From assembly GCA_007280515.1 (NCBI GenBank), contig QYPL01000004.1:62001-126000 (forward strand): a stretch of DNA of 64,000 bases. The letters are read 5' to 3'. Numbering within the stretch: the first letter of the stretch is position 1; every line of letters starts with the position of its first letter. Source of the DNA: Sediminibacterium sp. GTDB lineage: Bacteria > Bacteroidota > Bacteroidia > Chitinophagales > Chitinophagaceae. Both the position numbers and the translations under genes were made by a program. This document shows, piece by piece, positions 17,648-26,370 of this stretch. The notes under the pieces were generated by a model. That model did no database searches, was not told the origin of the DNA, and was given only the letters and a program-made list of their open reading frames with translations.

Positions 17648-18172
17648 CTAATCAACCAATAAAATAACGTCGTCCACTCCATCATTCTCCTTCCATCTCA
17701 CTTTTACCTTATAAGGACTGATATCTACCATTTCCTTACCCGTAAAGTCGGGTTGTATAGGTAATTCCCTACTGGGCTTGCGGTCTACGAGTACACATAA
17801 ACTTACTTTAGAAGGTCTTCCAAAAGAAAGTAAGGCATCTAGGGCTGCTCTGATGGTTCTGCCGGTAAATAGCACATCGTCTATTAAAATCACCGTTTTG
17901 CCTTCAATACTAAAGGGTAAATCAGTGGCCTTTGCCAAATGTAAATCTGTTCTAACATCGTCTCTGTAAAATGTAATATCTAGCTTGCCATATTTAACTT
18001 GATCGGCGGGTATTTCATTGTGCAAGGCAGCTACAATACGGTCGCTTAAGAATACCCCCCTCGGTTGTAAACCCACAATAACGGCATTGGTTAAACCCGG
18101 ATAAGTTTCTAAAATCTGATTGGCCAGTCTTTTTACGATGCTGGGAAGCTGTTGCTCACTAATAAGCGTCAT
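17648..18172 (-). CDS. pyrR: PyrR, pyrimidine regulator / uracil phosphoribosyltransferase
   Basis: 174 residues from ATG 18172; a longer in-frame start would run into recF. The PRPP loop VILIDDVLFTGRTIRAALDA is typical of PyrR, as are VGLQPRGVFLSDRI and LVDRKPSRELPIQPDF. In Gram-positives PyrR binds pyr mRNA and attenuates transcription; the leader here is at most 78 bp and shows no clear antiterminator pair, so in this organism it may act mainly as an enzyme. It precedes pyrB by 27 bases. Confidence 0.9.
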   Translation of the reverse strand: MTLISEQQLPSIVKRLANQILETYPGLTNAVIVGLQPRGVFLSDRIVAALHNEIPADQVKYGKLDITFYRDDVRTDLHLAKATDLPFSIEGKTVILIDDVLFTGRTIRAALDALLSFGRPSKVSLCVLVDRKPSRELPIQPDFTGKEMVDISPYKVKVRWKENDGVDDVILLVD

Positions 18173-18214
18173 GCTATAAAATTTTAATAAAATTACATCC
18201 TTTTCTTGAATTTT

Positions 18215-18237
18215 AAAGGGAGGAAACCATTCCCTTT
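18215..18237. promoter_or_regulatory. Palindrome in the pyrR-recF divergent gap
   Basis: Arms AAAGGGA (18215-18221) and TCCCTTT (18231-18237) around nine bases. It sits between the two divergent start codons (18172 and 18251), next to the imperfect recF promoter element TATTTTG (18239-18245). It could be an operator or an RNA hairpin. Confidence 0.4.
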
Positions 18238-18250
18238 GTATTTTGCAGTC

Positions 18251-19333
18251 ATGGTGGGCATTCAACAACTTAAATTAGTCCAGTTTAGGAATTACGTTCA
18301 AAAGCAATTTGAATTCACGCACCGTATTGTGGGTATCGTGGGCAGTAATGGAACTGGTAAGACCAATGTCTTAGATGCCCTATATTATTTATCCTTTACT
18401 AAAAGTTATTTTAACAGGCCCGATGCCCAAAATGTACACCATGCTTATGAGGGTTTGCGTATCGAAGGTTTGTATAGCATTAATAAAACAGAAGTACCTA
18501 TAACTTGTATTATAAGAGAAACTTTAAAAAAGGAATTTTATTTTGATGAGATTATTTATACAAAGCTATCTCAACACTTAGGTAAAATTCCTTGTGTGAT
18601 GATAGCGCCCGACGATGTTCAAATAATTACGGGTAATAGTGAGGAACGTAGAAAGTTAATGGATAGTTTGTTATGCCAAATTTACCCCGACTATCTAAAA
18701 TATTTAATTCAGTACAATAAAGTATTACAGCAAAGAAATAGTTTATTAAAACAAGCAGCAGAGACGGGAAGTATTGACCCTGTCTTATTAGAAACTTTAA
18801 ATGTTCAATTGATAGAAAATGGAATGCCTATTTACACCTATCGAAAACAATTATTAGACGACCTACTGCCAGAAATTTTGGTTTTGTATAATCATTTAGC
18901 CAATAATAATGATAAAATTCAAATTGAATACGAATCTAAATTACATACTCATTCTTTCAATGATTTATTAGACGAAGCTTATTCCAAAGACAGTGTACTT
19001 CAAAGAACCACTGTAGGTATTCATAAGGATGATTTAATCATTACCATTCAAGGACAACCCTTTAAACAAGAGGCCTCTCAAGGCCAAAGAAAAAGCTTAT
19101 TATTTGCCATTCGTTTAGCAGAATGGGAATGTATAAAAAGACATAAAGGCTTCTCTCCTATTTTATTAATGGATGATATTTTTGAAAAACTAGATGAGCA
19201 AAGAATGATTCAGTTATTAGACTGGGTAAGCCATTCCACAGATGGTCAAGTATTTATAACCGATACCCACAAGGATCGTATGGACGACTTATTAGGAAAA
19301 TATTTAGCCGATTATCAGTTGATACAACTATAA
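18251..19333 (+). CDS. recF: DNA replication and repair protein RecF
   Basis: 360 residues from ATG 18251, the usual RecF length. Walker A is GSNGTGKT (31-38), the ABC signature is SQGQRKSLLFAIRLAE and Walker B is ILLMDDIFEKLD. It loads RecA at single-strand gaps with RecOR. The upstream TATTTTG ends six bases before the ATG, which suggests a leaderless message. The DUF721 gene follows closely, a common Bacteroidota order. Confidence 0.93.
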   Translation: MVGIQQLKLVQFRNYVQKQFEFTHRIVGIVGSNGTGKTNVLDALYYLSFTKSYFNRPDAQNVHHAYEGLRIEGLYSINKTEVPITCIIRETLKKEFYFDEIIYTKLSQHLGKIPCVMIAPDDVQIITGNSEERRKLMDSLLCQIYPDYLKYLIQYNKVLQQRNSLLKQAAETGSIDPVLLETLNVQLIENGMPIYTYRKQLLDDLLPEILVLYNHLANNNDKIQIEYESKLHTHSFNDLLDEAYSKDSVLQRTTVGIHKDDLIITIQGQPFKQEASQGQRKSLLFAIRLAEWECIKRHKGFSPILLMDDIFEKLDEQRMIQLLDWVSHSTDGQVFITDTHKDRMDDLLGKYLADYQLIQL

Positions 19334-19355
19334 TTAGCCCTAAATTGTGTCCTCT

Positions 19356-19637
19356 ATGGGAACATTTAAATTGGGTGAAGCACTTAAGAACTTTGTACAA
19401 GGAAGTAAATTAAAAAATGGCATTCGTTCTGCTGAAATAGAAACTGTTTGGCTAGAATTAATGGGCGTGACTATTGCAAAGTATACCGACAAAATTTACA
19501 TATTTAATCAAAAGTTGTTTATACAAACCAGTGTAGGCCCTTTGAAAAACGAATTAGGTTTTCAAAAAGTACAAATAATAGAAAGGGTGAATGAAAAGAT
19601 GGGTGAAAATACTATTACTGAAGTCATTATTAAATAA
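19356..19637 (+). CDS. DUF721 (DciA-like) protein
   Basis: 93 residues from ATG 19356; GTG 19347 would add three residues. The DUF721 core is visible: LGEALKNFVQGSKLKNGI, VWLELMGVTIAKYTDKI and LFIQTSVGPLKNELGFQK. DciA proteins load or operate the replicative helicase in bacteria lacking DnaC, and the gene is commonly beside recF as here. Assignment is by family similarity; the helicase role is inferred. Confidence 0.78.
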   Translation: MGTFKLGEALKNFVQGSKLKNGIRSAEIETVWLELMGVTIAKYTDKIYIFNQKLFIQTSVGPLKNELGFQKVQIIERVNEKMGENTITEVIIK

Positions 19638-19736
19638 GAAGTACTATTCTTAGTATGCTTCGATTATCCTAATTAAACTTAACTTTTCTAATTTTATTAT
19701 TCTAAATAAATTTTTTAGTATAAAATTATTAGATGA

Positions 19737-20807
19737 TTATTTTCCTAAGTAATCAATGTAACTTGTTTTTTGCATGATGCTAGAACCATTCATTATAAAT
19801 AAACTTGGCCAAACACGAGCAGCTGTTTTTAGCATGGTAATATCCCCTATTAAAATATTTTCTTTAGCTAAAAATTGTTGAGCACCTGCTTTATCAGCTG
19901 TTACAATATATACTAACTTATATTTTTTGTGTAAAGAAGACAGCAAATTCTCCCAAGGTACAGTGGCTTCAATCTTACCTGCTAAAACCAGTACATAAGG
20001 AATTTCGGTGGCAAATAAAGCCTGACTAGTGTCTGCTCCATTTACATTTGTAATTTCAAAATCAATAATGGCGGGAACTAACCCATTGCCTTTACTTACC
20101 ACTACTTCCTTTCTGTTTTTATATACATAGGTAGAATCAAAATTCTCAGGGAAATGATTAGCATCAAAGAAGTAAGTCTTTCCATCTTTCTCAAATTCCA
20201 TTTGTATAGAAATACTATCTTTTATAGCTCCTTCAGGTTCTTTCATTTTATCTATAATATCATTACCCACTTTATAAGGCAGGCAGTCAATGATAGGTAA
20301 ATGGGCTAGCACATAGTATTGACCATAACCTACTGCTGAAGTAGTAAGTAGTAAAACAAATATGCCTACATATTTATGGGTATTGGACTTCGCTTTTTTA
20401 ATATTTAATAGTAAAATGACAATTGAAACTAAAAGTACAATGTCTTTGATAAAGGAGGTTTGGGGTGTTAAAGGAATGCAATCTCCAAAACAGCCACAAG
20501 TTTTAATTTTTCCAGAAAACAATGCATAGCCTGTAAGAAAACTAAAAAAAACAATGAGCCCAAGTAATAACCAAAGTGTTTGCTTGTATGGAAATTGTAT
20601 AAGTAAGGCAATACCTGCTACAATTTCAAGGGTATTCATCACCAAGGCAAATGCTAAAGTATAATCATTTAAAAATTGGATACCCCAAACATCAAAAAAC
20701 TCTTGCATTTTATAGCTAAGCCCTAAAGGGTCATTGGCTTTAATTAAGCCAGAAAAAATAAAAAGTAAACCTACCGACCAGCGTAAAATTTTTAGGAAGT
20801 TTTGCAT
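19737..20807 (-). CDS. BT_3928-like DoxX-family membrane protein
   Basis: 356 residues. Four N-terminal membrane helices (about 10-30, 48-72, 78-98, 120-140) form a DoxX/MauE-like domain, with the loop KTCGCFGDCIPL carrying three cysteines. After a fifth helix the C-terminal 200 residues look like a periplasmic domain. MauE-type proteins handle disulfides or quinones, but this family's role is not known. It lies ten bases after the DUF1599 gene. Confidence 0.75.
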   Translation of the reverse strand: MQNFLKILRWSVGLLFIFSGLIKANDPLGLSYKMQEFFDVWGIQFLNDYTLAFALVMNTLEIVAGIALLIQFPYKQTLWLLLGLIVFFSFLTGYALFSGKIKTCGCFGDCIPLTPQTSFIKDIVLLVSIVILLLNIKKAKSNTHKYVGIFVLLLTTSAVGYGQYYVLAHLPIIDCLPYKVGNDIIDKMKEPEGAIKDSISIQMEFEKDGKTYFFDANHFPENFDSTYVYKNRKEVVVSKGNGLVPAIIDFEITNVNGADTSQALFATEIPYVLVLAGKIEATVPWENLLSSLHKKYKLVYIVTADKAGAQQFLAKENILIGDITMLKTAARVWPSLFIMNGSSIMQKTSYIDYLGK

Positions 20808-20817
20808 ACCTTATTTT

Positions 20818-21363
20818 TTAATGTTTTCCTTCTGCCATTTGTATTAATGCAAAGGCAGCATAATTTAAGATGTCTACAAAATTAGCATCAATGCCTTCGC
20901 TAATGAGGGTTTTACCATCATTGGTAAGTATTTGTCTAATGCGCATTAATTTCATTAAAATTAAATCGGCATAACTTTCTTGACTCATATCTCTCCAGGC
21001 TTCTCCATAGTCATGATTTTTATCCATCATGGTAGTTTTAGCGAAGAGTACATTTTCATGATATAAAGACTGTACTTGGTCAACAGGGAGTTCGTCTACT
21101 TTAGGGTCGCCTAGTTTTAATTGAATTAAACCAATAACGGCATAATTAAGAATGCCTTTGAATTCAGATTGAATATCGTCTTCTACCTTCTGGGTACCTA
21201 AATCTTGAATGGTTCGAATGCGTAAGGCCTTTATAAAAATTTGGTCTACTACAGAGATAATTCTTAATACTCTCCAGGCAGTACCATAATCCTTTGTTTT
21301 TTTAATAAAAATATCACTGCATGAGGCAATGGCTTGATCAAATTGTGTGGAAGTTTGACTCAT
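20818..21363 (-). CDS. DUF1599 protein with two tandem domain copies
   Basis: 181 residues made of two copies of one domain. Paired landmarks: KDYGTAWR and HDYGEAWR, ALRIRTIQ and LMRIRQIL, ILNYAVIGLIQLK and ILNYAAFALIQMA. DUF1599 is also called nucleotide modification associated domain 1. No phage or modification genes are near; it precedes the BT_3928-like gene, and diverges from folP across 77 bp. Enzymatic activity unknown. Confidence 0.8.
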   Translation of the reverse strand: MSQTSTQFDQAIASCSDIFIKKTKDYGTAWRVLRIISVVDQIFIKALRIRTIQDLGTQKVEDDIQSEFKGILNYAVIGLIQLKLGDPKVDELPVDQVQSLYHENVLFAKTTMMDKNHDYGEAWRDMSQESYADLILMKLMRIRQILTNDGKTLISEGIDANFVDILNYAAFALIQMAEGKH

Positions 21364-21393
21364 TAAATTTCGTCCGATTACTTTGTTAATTAA

Positions 21394-21401
21394 TATCTTT
21401 G
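21394..21401 (+). promoter_or_regulatory. -7 element TATCTTTG of folP
   Basis: Exact TAnnTTTG, 39 bases before the folP ATG (21441), in the 77-bp divergent gap with the DUF1599 gene. Confidence 0.58.
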
Positions 21402-21440
21402 AACGAATGCAAGATAATCAATTAAGCTTAAATTAAAATC

Positions 21441-22265
21441 ATGTTTAAAATACCTGCCAAAGAACTAGAATGGAAAATTAGTAGCCCCCAGGTAATGGGT
21501 ATTTTAAACCTAACTCCAGACTCTTTTTATGAAGCTAGTCGTCATGCTAATATTGATAGCGCTTTAGCGCAGGCCCATTTATTTATTCAAGAAGGCGCAA
21601 GTATTATTGATATAGGTGCACAAAGTACTAGGCCAGGTGCAAATATGGAGGGTGCAGCAATTGAAATAGAAAGACTCATTCCCTACATTGAAGCCATTGC
21701 CCAAGCTTATCCAAAACAACTTATATCGGTGGATACATTTTATGCTTCAGTGGCAGAGGCTACTTTAAAAGCGGGCGCACATATTATTAATGACATTAGT
21801 TGTGGCGCTTTTGATGAAAATATATTAGCAGTGGTTGCTAAAAATAATGCAGCTTATATTGGTATGCATTTAACGGGTGGAATAGACAGCATGCATAAAG
21901 TGGAAACAAGAGAAGATATTATAGAAACAGTTATAAGTTATTTCCAAACTAAAAAGAAATTATTATCAAAATATGGGATTAATCATTGGGTTATTGACCC
22001 TGGTTTTGGTTTTGGAAAAACAGTAGAGGAGAATTTTACAATTGTTAAAAAAATAGATGAATTAAAAATGTTGGAGCTTCCTATTTTATTGGGGGCATCT
22101 AGGAAATCGAGTTTATATAAAACATTAGGTATTGAATCAAAGGATGCCTTAAACGCAACTACCGTGGCAAATACAGTGGCTATATTAAAGGGTGCTGATA
22201 TTCTTAGAGTTCATGATGTTAAAGAAGCTGCTGAAATTATTCAATTACTACCCTATCTACAATAA
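21441..22265 (+). CDS. folP: Dihydropteroate synthase
   Basis: 274 residues. Signatures: MGILNLTPDSFYEASRH near the N-terminus, IIDIGAQSTRPGA, HIINDISCGAFDE, WVIDPGFGFGKT and LLGASRKSSLYK near the C-terminus. It joins p-aminobenzoate to the pterin pyrophosphate in folate synthesis and is the sulfonamide target. Transcription ends at the hairpin 22264-22298 shared with the convergent FKBP gene. Confidence 0.94.
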   Translation: MFKIPAKELEWKISSPQVMGILNLTPDSFYEASRHANIDSALAQAHLFIQEGASIIDIGAQSTRPGANMEGAAIEIERLIPYIEAIAQAYPKQLISVDTFYASVAEATLKAGAHIINDISCGAFDENILAVVAKNNAAYIGMHLTGGIDSMHKVETREDIIETVISYFQTKKKLLSKYGINHWVIDPGFGFGKTVEENFTIVKKIDELKMLELPILLGASRKSSLYKTLGIESKDALNATTVANTVAILKGADILRVHDVKEAAEIIQLLPYLQ

Positions 22266-22298
22266 AAAATGCTCCTCTTATTAGGAGAAGCATTTTTT
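22264..22298. terminator. Bidirectional intrinsic terminator between folP and the FKBP gene
   Basis: AAAAAATGCT (22264-22273) pairs with AGCATTTTTT (22289-22298); inside them CCTCT/GGAGA pair apart from one mismatch, with a 5-base loop. Poly-A on the left and poly-T on the right serve both directions. Confidence 0.9.
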
Positions 22299-22359
22299 GA
22301 ATTCAAAAAAATATTAATTATATAATTTATACTTTTCTATAAATTATTTTTTATACTTA

Positions 22360-23277
22360 TTATTTTTGCATTGCTGGCGGTGGCGGCGGTGCAATAGTAG
22401 CTGCTTTTGGAGCAACAGTTACATCTTTAATTTCAATATCAAAAGCTAGGTTGTCATAAGCTTTGATGACACCATTTGCTTGTGGGCCATAAGCCAACAT
22501 TGCAGGTATATATAAAACGCCCTTTCCTCCTTTTCCAAAATATTTTAATCCAATATCCCAACCTGGAATGACACTACCCGCTCCTACTTTTACATCGTAA
22601 GGTTTAGCAGTAGGATCGTTAGGTTTGATATTAGAATCAAATACTTCACCTTTTAATGTGTATCCTTTGTAAAATACGCTAGCCACTTTTGTAGAATCAA
22701 TTCTGTTGGTAGCATCTCCTGCTTCTTTAGTTACTACAAATACTCCTTCTGGAGATTGTACAGCAGTGATTTTATTTTTAGCCAAGTAAGCAGCAATAAT
22801 GCCAATTTCTTTTGCTTTTTCTTTGTCTTGCTCTTTCTTGTAATCGGCGTCAACTAATTTAACATCAGTGAATACGTCTACAATTTCGGCTTTACCTAAA
22901 ATGATATCTTTAGTTTTGAATACTTCATTCAATTGTAAAACTTTCATGCTTACTAAGGTATCAATACTTAAAGAGAATTCAACCTTGTCTCCTTTTCTAC
23001 ATTTCATTATAACTTCAGTAAATGTATATTTACCTAAACGAGCTGTATCAATAGGGAAATAAACAGGTATAACGCCAAAAGTTGAACTTAAAGTAGTGTC
23101 TTTAGATTTTAACTTGTACTCTACATTTAATTTAACGAATTGACCTTGTTGCAATAATTTTTCATTACCACTACCGTGTGTAATTTTGTAAGGCATACCA
23201 GAGGGGGCTTTTTCATATTGATTACAACTTGCAAACAAGACAATAGCAGCCACTAACTTTAAACTTGATTTTATCAT
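22360..23277 (-). CDS. FKBP-type peptidyl-prolyl isomerase lipoprotein
   Basis: 305 residues. Lipobox LFASC (C18). The C-terminal FKBP domain (about 195-290) shows SVFYKGYTLKGEVFDSN, GAGSVIPGWDIGLKYFGKGGKG and PAMLAYGPQANG. The N-terminal half holds a degenerate FKBP-like copy (KLNVEYKLKSKDTTLSST). It should assist folding in the periplasm. The end is Pro/Ala-rich (APPPPPAMQK). It starts one base after the nrnA-like stop, so the two are cotranscribed. Confidence 0.88.
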   Translation of the reverse strand: MIKSSLKLVAAIVLFASCNQYEKAPSGMPYKITHGSGNEKLLQQGQFVKLNVEYKLKSKDTTLSSTFGVIPVYFPIDTARLGKYTFTEVIMKCRKGDKVEFSLSIDTLVSMKVLQLNEVFKTKDIILGKAEIVDVFTDVKLVDADYKKEQDKEKAKEIGIIAAYLAKNKITAVQSPEGVFVVTKEAGDATNRIDSTKVASVFYKGYTLKGEVFDSNIKPNDPTAKPYDVKVGAGSVIPGWDIGLKYFGKGGKGVLYIPAMLAYGPQANGVIKAYDNLAFDIEIKDVTVAPKAATIAPPPPPAMQK

Positions 23278-23278
23278 T

Positions 23279-24295
23279 TTATTTTAATTGTGTTAATTGT
23301 GATTTATATTCTTTTATTATTGTTTTAAAATCGCTTGCGGTTTCATCCACCGTTTTTGAAGATCTTCCTCCTGCCGCATTGGCATGGCCTCCCCCTTCAA
23401 AATGAGTGCGTGCAAATATATTAACATCGAAGTTACCTTTGCTTCTAAAGCTCCATTTTCTTTCTTCTTCTCTGTCTATGACTATGGCGGCTAACTTAAT
23501 ACCTTCAATTGATAACAAATAATTAACCAATCCCTCTGTATCTCCAGTTTTCAATTCAAATTTATATATATCTGTTTTGGGGATGGCCATCATGGCGGTG
23601 TTTAATTCAGGTATCACCGTCATTCTATTTAAAAAGGCGTTACCCATAAATTTTAACCTGCCTTCTGAAGAATTGTCATAAATTTTTTCATGTATCAAAG
23701 AATGTTCTAGGCCTAATTCTTTCAAATGCGCTACAATTTTATGCACTGAAGCTGAAGTGGATGGGAAACGGAAAGAACCTGTATCGGTCATAAGGCCTGT
23801 ATACAAGCAAGCAGCAATATCTAAGTTTATTAAATTACTATGTCCCGATGCTACGATGAAATTATAAATCATCTCACAGGTAGAGCTCATCATTACATCA
23901 CTAATACCATAAGCAAAAGAGGGTGTATCGGGCTGTTGATGATGATCAATGAGTATTTTTAATGATTTTGATTCTTTAATTATGGGTTCTAAATGTTTAG
24001 TACGATGTAGAATATTAAAATCTAAGCAGAATACATAATCGGCTTCTTGAATAATGCTTGTGGCTTTTTCTTTATGTGATTCAAAATCAGTGACTTGGTC
24101 TGTGCCAGGCATCCAATCTAAAAAGGAAGCCCAATTGGTGGGAGAAATAACCGTTACCTCATGCCCCAATTGCTTTAAAAAATGGTATAGACCCAAACTA
24201 GAGCCCATCGCATCGCCGTCTGGCTTTTGATGTGATGTAATTACAGCCTTAAAAGGTTGATTCAGAATGGGGTAAAATTGTTCAATTGTTTGCAT
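23279..24295 (-). CDS. DHH family phosphoesterase, NrnA-like (oligoribonuclease / pAp phosphatase)
   Basis: 338 residues. Metal motifs: HQKPDGDAMGSS near the N-terminus, the DHH signature IDHHQQPDTPSF, and TGLMTDTGSFRF. The DHHA1 C-terminus ends with GGGHANAAGG. NrnA-like enzymes degrade short RNA oligomers and dephosphorylate pAp. A TAnnTTTG element lies seven bases before the ATG, predicting little or no leader. Confidence 0.88.
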   Translation of the reverse strand: MQTIEQFYPILNQPFKAVITSHQKPDGDAMGSSLGLYHFLKQLGHEVTVISPTNWASFLDWMPGTDQVTDFESHKEKATSIIQEADYVFCLDFNILHRTKHLEPIIKESKSLKILIDHHQQPDTPSFAYGISDVMMSSTCEMIYNFIVASGHSNLINLDIAACLYTGLMTDTGSFRFPSTSASVHKIVAHLKELGLEHSLIHEKIYDNSSEGRLKFMGNAFLNRMTVIPELNTAMMAIPKTDIYKFELKTGDTEGLVNYLLSIEGIKLAAIVIDREEERKWSFRSKGNFDVNIFARTHFEGGGHANAAGGRSSKTVDETASDFKTIIKEYKSQLTQLK

Positions 24296-24302
24296 AGAGG
24301 CA

Positions 24303-24310
24303 CAAATTTA
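24303..24310 (-). promoter_or_regulatory. -7 element TAAATTTG of the nrnA-like gene
   Basis: Exact TAnnTTTG on the minus strand, ending seven bases before the ATG (24295). Pairs back-to-back with the ndk element in one 78-bp gap. Confidence 0.6.
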
Positions 24311-24332
24311 ATGTAAATCAGATGTTTTTTAG

Positions 24333-24340
24333 TAATTTTG
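24333..24340 (+). promoter_or_regulatory. -7 element TAATTTTG of ndk
   Basis: Exact TAnnTTTG, 33 bases before the ndk ATG at 24374. An in-frame TTG at 24338 lies inside the element and so cannot be the start. Confidence 0.65.
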
Positions 24341-24373
24341 CGCCTGCAATTAGCAACTACTAATAAAATAACT

Positions 24374-24787
24374 ATGAACCGCACATTTACGATGATTAAG
24401 CCAGACGCCACTTCAAAAGGCTATACTGGAGCAATTTTAGACCAAATTATGAAGGCTGGATTTACCGTTAAAGCCATGAAATGGACAAAATTAACAGTGG
24501 AACAAGCTGGACAATTTTACGAAGTGCATAAAGAGCGCCCTTTTTATGGTGAATTAGTAGCTTTTATGAGTTCTGGACCTATTGTAGCCGCTATTCTTGA
24601 AAAAGACAATGCTGTTGCCGATTTTAGAAAATTAATTGGAGCTACGAATCCTGCTCAAGCAGAAGAAGGAACTATTAGAAAGAATTTTGCAGCTTCTATG
24701 GGAGAAAATGCTGTTCACGGAAGTGATAGTGATGAGAATGCACAAATAGAAGGAAACTTCTTCTTTGCAGCTACTGAGAGATTTTAA
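24374..24787 (+). CDS. ndk: Nucleoside diphosphate kinase
   Basis: 137 residues from ATG 24374, normal NDK length. The phosphohistidine is H115 in [12 protein letters not shown]. Other signatures are FTMIKPDA at the start and [16 protein letters not shown]. It balances nucleoside triphosphates using ATP. The upstream promoter element confirms the start. Confidence 0.95.
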   Translation: MNRTFTMIKPDATSKGYTGAILDQIMKAGFTVKAMKWTKLTVEQAGQFYEVHKERPFYGELVAFMSSGPIVAAILEKDNAVADFRKLIGATNPAQAEEGTIRKNFAASMGENAVHGSDSDENAQIEGNFFFAATERF

Positions 24788-24806
24788 TTTTTCTATATTA
24801 TTTTAT

Positions 24807-26135
24807 TTATTTCTTGCCACCTCTTGAAATTGGTTTGCCGTATTTTTTCTGCATTATCTCTTTCCTATTCTTTCGTACATTCACTTTACTGTTTTTCGCC
24901 GATTTTTCGTGAAAAGCTGGCCCAGATTCTTCTTTCTTAGGCACTTTAATTTGGATAATCTTCATTCGAACTTTTGGCTTCTCGTCCTCGGTGAGAATTT
25001 CTGAAATTTCTAAATCAGCAGGTAATGCCAACATAGGAATTTTTTGCTTCATTAAAGTTTCTATCGCTTTTTGTAAAACTTTTTCTTTCTCTGTAATAAA
25101 GGTAATAGAGATTCCTTTTTTATCAGCTCTTCCTGTTCTACCAATTCGGTGAATATAGTTTTCTGGCACATCGGGCGTATCAAAATTTATTACATGCGTA
25201 ACCTCAGCTACATCGATACCTCTTGCCATTACATCGGTAGCAATTAAATAAGTATATACGCCAGCTTTAAATTGTTTCACCGTATTAAATCGATGATTTT
25301 GTTCTTTGTTAGAATGTATGACCCCTACTCTTTCAGGAAATTTAGCCTCTAATTGTTCGAATAGTTGATCTGCCAAAGCCTTGGTAGCAGCGAATATTAG
25401 CACTTTGGTCATGGCCTCGTTAGTAGATAATAAAAGCTTTAATAAATTAACTTTTGTATTAAAATTAGGAATATCATACCCATTTTGAATAATATTTTCA
25501 AGTGGTGTACCTGTTGGTGCCGCTTCTACTCTAATAGGTGCGCTAAAATAATCATTCATTAATTTTTCAACATCATCGGTGATGGTGGCTGAGAAAAGTA
25601 AGTTTTGTCTTTTAGCGGGAAGTAGTTCTAAAATATTAGTGATTTGTTTTCTAAAACCTAAATTCAACATTTCATCCATTTCATCAATGACTAATTTCTT
25701 AATCATTTTAGTTTTAAATGCGCCGTTCATGATTAAGTCAAATAGTCGACCAGGTGTGGCTACTAAAACATCTGCACCGCTTTCTAATGCAATTTGTTGT
25801 GTATTAATATTCACGCCTCCAAATACACCCACTGCACTCACACTCATATAAGGTGTTAATTTATTAACAGCCTCTACTACTTGTACCACTAATTCTCTGG
25901 TGGGTACTAATATTAAAATTTGAGGATCCTTGTTTTTATCAAATTTCCATTGTCTTAAACAAGGCAATAAATAAGCAAATGTTTTACCTGTTCCTGTTTG
26001 TGCAATACCGCATACATCTCTACCTGACATAACAATAGGAAAAACCCTATACTGTATAGTGGTAGCCTCTGTAAAACCTAGTTCTTCAACGGCTCTTAAT
26101 AAAGGGGTATTTAAATTTAAATCTTGAAATGTCAT
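24807..26135 (-). CDS. DEAD-box RNA helicase (RhlE/CshA-like) with a DEMD motif
   Basis: 442 residues. Q motif FTEATTIQ, motif I AQTGTGKT (about 45-52), motif Ia PTRELVVQ, motif II reads DEMD rather than DEAD (LVIDEMDEMLNLGF), motif III SAT, and motif VI HRIGRTGR. The C-terminal tail is basic (KNSKVNVRKNRKEIMQKKYG), suited to RNA binding. It likely remodels RNA in ribosome assembly or mRNA decay. It is convergent with ndk and has 235 bp of AT-rich sequence upstream. Confidence 0.92.
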   Translation of the reverse strand: MTFQDLNLNTPLLRAVEELGFTEATTIQYRVFPIVMSGRDVCGIAQTGTGKTFAYLLPCLRQWKFDKNKDPQILILVPTRELVVQVVEAVNKLTPYMSVSAVGVFGGVNINTQQIALESGADVLVATPGRLFDLIMNGAFKTKMIKKLVIDEMDEMLNLGFRKQITNILELLPAKRQNLLFSATITDDVEKLMNDYFSAPIRVEAAPTGTPLENIIQNGYDIPNFNTKVNLLKLLLSTNEAMTKVLIFAATKALADQLFEQLEAKFPERVGVIHSNKEQNHRFNTVKQFKAGVYTYLIATDVMARGIDVAEVTHVINFDTPDVPENYIHRIGRTGRADKKGISITFITEKEKVLQKAIETLMKQKIPMLALPADLEISEILTEDEKPKVRMKIIQIKVPKKEESGPAFHEKSAKNSKVNVRKNRKEIMQKKYGKPISRGGKK

Positions 26136-26370
26136 ATTGCGTAAATGTGACGCGAAGGTAGTTTATTAAAAGCGCTATTTATGGATAAATATTGAATTAA
26201 TTAGTTTTTAAATGAGTATAAATTAATGAATATCAAATACTTATGAATAAATTAAGACGGAATTCCATAATAGCAAAATAGAAAATTATTGTATTAAAAT
26301 TGCAGGTATACTGCTTTAAAAAAATTATATTTAATAATTGGAAATTTCGCACACTTATAAATATAAATAA

